7,258 nucleotides of DNA, taken from NCBI GenBank assembly GCA_013693915.1, contig CP059264.1, forward strand, positions 877,928-885,185. The letters are read 5' to 3'. Below are positions 6,525-7,258 of the stretch, piece after piece. How positions within the stretch are numbered: position 1 is the stretch's first letter; each line of letters starts with the position of its first letter. The position numbers were made by a program, and so were the translations under genes. This DNA comes from Dechloromonas sp. (lineage in GTDB: Bacteria > Pseudomonadota > Gammaproteobacteria > Burkholderiales > Rhodocyclaceae). Below the pieces are notes generated by a model. It ran no database searches. It was given only the letters and a program-made list of their open reading frames with translations, and had not been told where the DNA came from.

Positions 6525-7258
6525 ATGACCGCGCCGCACCGCATCCGTCGACAGCGCTGGCAGGTCCGGGCACCCAGTCCGGCGGCGGCTTTTACCGCTC
6601 GCCAGTACCTGCGCCAGGCGCAGGAGGGCGACTTGCTGCCGGTACTCGAGGCGGCTTTCGACGCGGCCGCCGGCGGCGACGAGGTGCTGCGCATTCCACA
6701 CCTCGAACTGAAAGTGCGCGTGTCGTCGCCCGAGCGAATGGCCGAGGAATTGCCCCGGCTACTCGCCGAGGCCGCTACCTGTGCGCTTGCCGGTGGCGTA
6801 TCCGCCGAACCAGGCTCGTCGACGCCCGCTTGGATGCGCTCGGCCCCTGACCCGGAACCGGCGCTAAGCCATTACCTCAGCGCCGGCCAAGTCGACTGGT
6901 TCGATGTCCACCGTGCCAGCGAAGACCTGCAGCGCGAGCTCGCCGCCGAGGCCGTGCGCTGGAGCCAGGCGCCGGCCGCGGCGCTGCAACGGCTCGCCGA
7001 CCTGCCGTCGGTGCGCCTCGATATCGCGCTCTTCCGCCTGCTCCAATTGCTGCCGGCGGCCGAACTGGCGCACTGGGCCGATCACGTTCGGGACGCCGCA
7101 GCCGCCGGCGATGCATCTTGGCTTGACGATCTGTTCGCCTGGCAGGCGAGCGCAACGCGCGATCCGGCGCTGCGTCTGCTCGTGCTGGCGATCCTGCTGG
7201 TTTCCGCTGCGCCAACGGGCGATGCTACGTCTGCACAGGCTCTGGAGGGCGCCGCTGC
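6525..7258 (+). CDS. Contractile injection system tape measure protein, N-terminal part (Afp14-like)
   Basis: The tape measure protein runs inside the tube during assembly and sets particle length. The reading frame is open from the ATG at 6525 to the window end, giving 244 complete codons; the C-terminus lies outside. An overlapping ATG at 6520 stops after two codons, so it is not a start. Family features are HRIRRQRWQV (residues 5-14), DLLPVLEAAFD (36-46), the strand LRIPHLELKV (55-64), and LSHYLSAGQVDWFD (114-127). The last corresponds to the 'fL..G.lPWw' segment that recurs in CIS tape measure proteins. These match my memory of the CIS_TMP family; no search was run. Downstream the sequence is helical and leucine/alanine-rich, with a hydrophobic stretch LRLLVLAILLVSAAP near the right end that is more likely buried helix than membrane. 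Only 10 bases separate it from the preceding stop, and no strong ribosome binding site is visible, which suggests translational coupling. Its presence identifies the cluster as an eCIS rather than an ordinary prophage tail. Confidence 0.85.
   Translation, partial: MTAPHRIRRQRWQVRAPSPAAAFTARQYLRQAQEGDLLPVLEAAFDAAAGGDEVLRIPHLELKVRVSSPERMAEELPRLLAEAATCALAGGVSAEPGSSTPAWMRSAPDPEPALSHYLSAGQVDWFDVHRASEDLQRELAAEAVRWSQAPAAALQRLADLPSVRLDIALFRLLQLLPAAELAHWADHVRDAAAAGDASWLDDLFAWQASATRDPALRLLVLAILLVSAAPTGDATSAQALEGAA

Noticed and set aside
4238..6694. Very long minus-strand open frame of 818 codons opposite the 913-aa gene
   Set aside because: It lies antisense to a well-supported gene in G+C-rich DNA where third-position bias removes stop codons. 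Its translation is rich in Arg, Gln, Gly and His without recognisable motifs, and it crosses a gene boundary.
7163..7215. Hydrophobic stretch in the tape measure fragment as a membrane segment
   Set aside because: It is short and flanked by helical, charged sequence in a family that forms helices inside the tube; a buried helix is more likely.

Overview
The window is an internal slice of a gene cluster for a contractile injection system, a headless phage-tail-like particle of the extracellular (eCIS) type related to Afp, PVC and MAC particles. It holds four consecutive plus-strand genes that fill almost all of it. The gaps between them are only about 10-15 bases, and no promoter or terminator is visible, so this looks like part of one long operon. 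The first and last genes are cut by the window edges.

Layout: (1) 1-1113 is the C-terminal 370 residues of a baseplate J / gp6-like wedge protein (Afp11 type). (2) 1127-3757 is a complete 876-residue second wedge protein of the gp7-like / Afp12 type. (3) 3773-6514 is a complete 913-residue protein of unknown function. It has a conserved-looking N-terminal module and sits where Afp-type clusters carry their fibre gene. (4) 6525-7258 is the N-terminal part of the contractile injection system tape measure protein (Afp14 type), running off the right edge.

How they would work together: proteins 1 and 2 should form the wedge ring that surrounds the spike hub and triggers sheath contraction. The tape measure protein should set the length of the inner tube during assembly. 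Protein 3 lies between them and is probably a structural part attached to the baseplate or tail exterior, but its role cannot be read from sequence. Sheath, tube, spike and gp25-like genes would be expected upstream, and the AAA+ ATPase and any cargo genes outside this window.

Organism: the DNA is G+C rich with strong G/C preference at third codon positions, which also explains the many long shadow reading frames. The style fits a betaproteobacterium, possibly of the Rhodocyclales (Dechloromonas/Azonexus-like), but that is inference and no marker gene is present. No RNA genes, mobile elements, CRISPR arrays or notable repeats were seen. No non-coding stretch exceeds about 15 bases.
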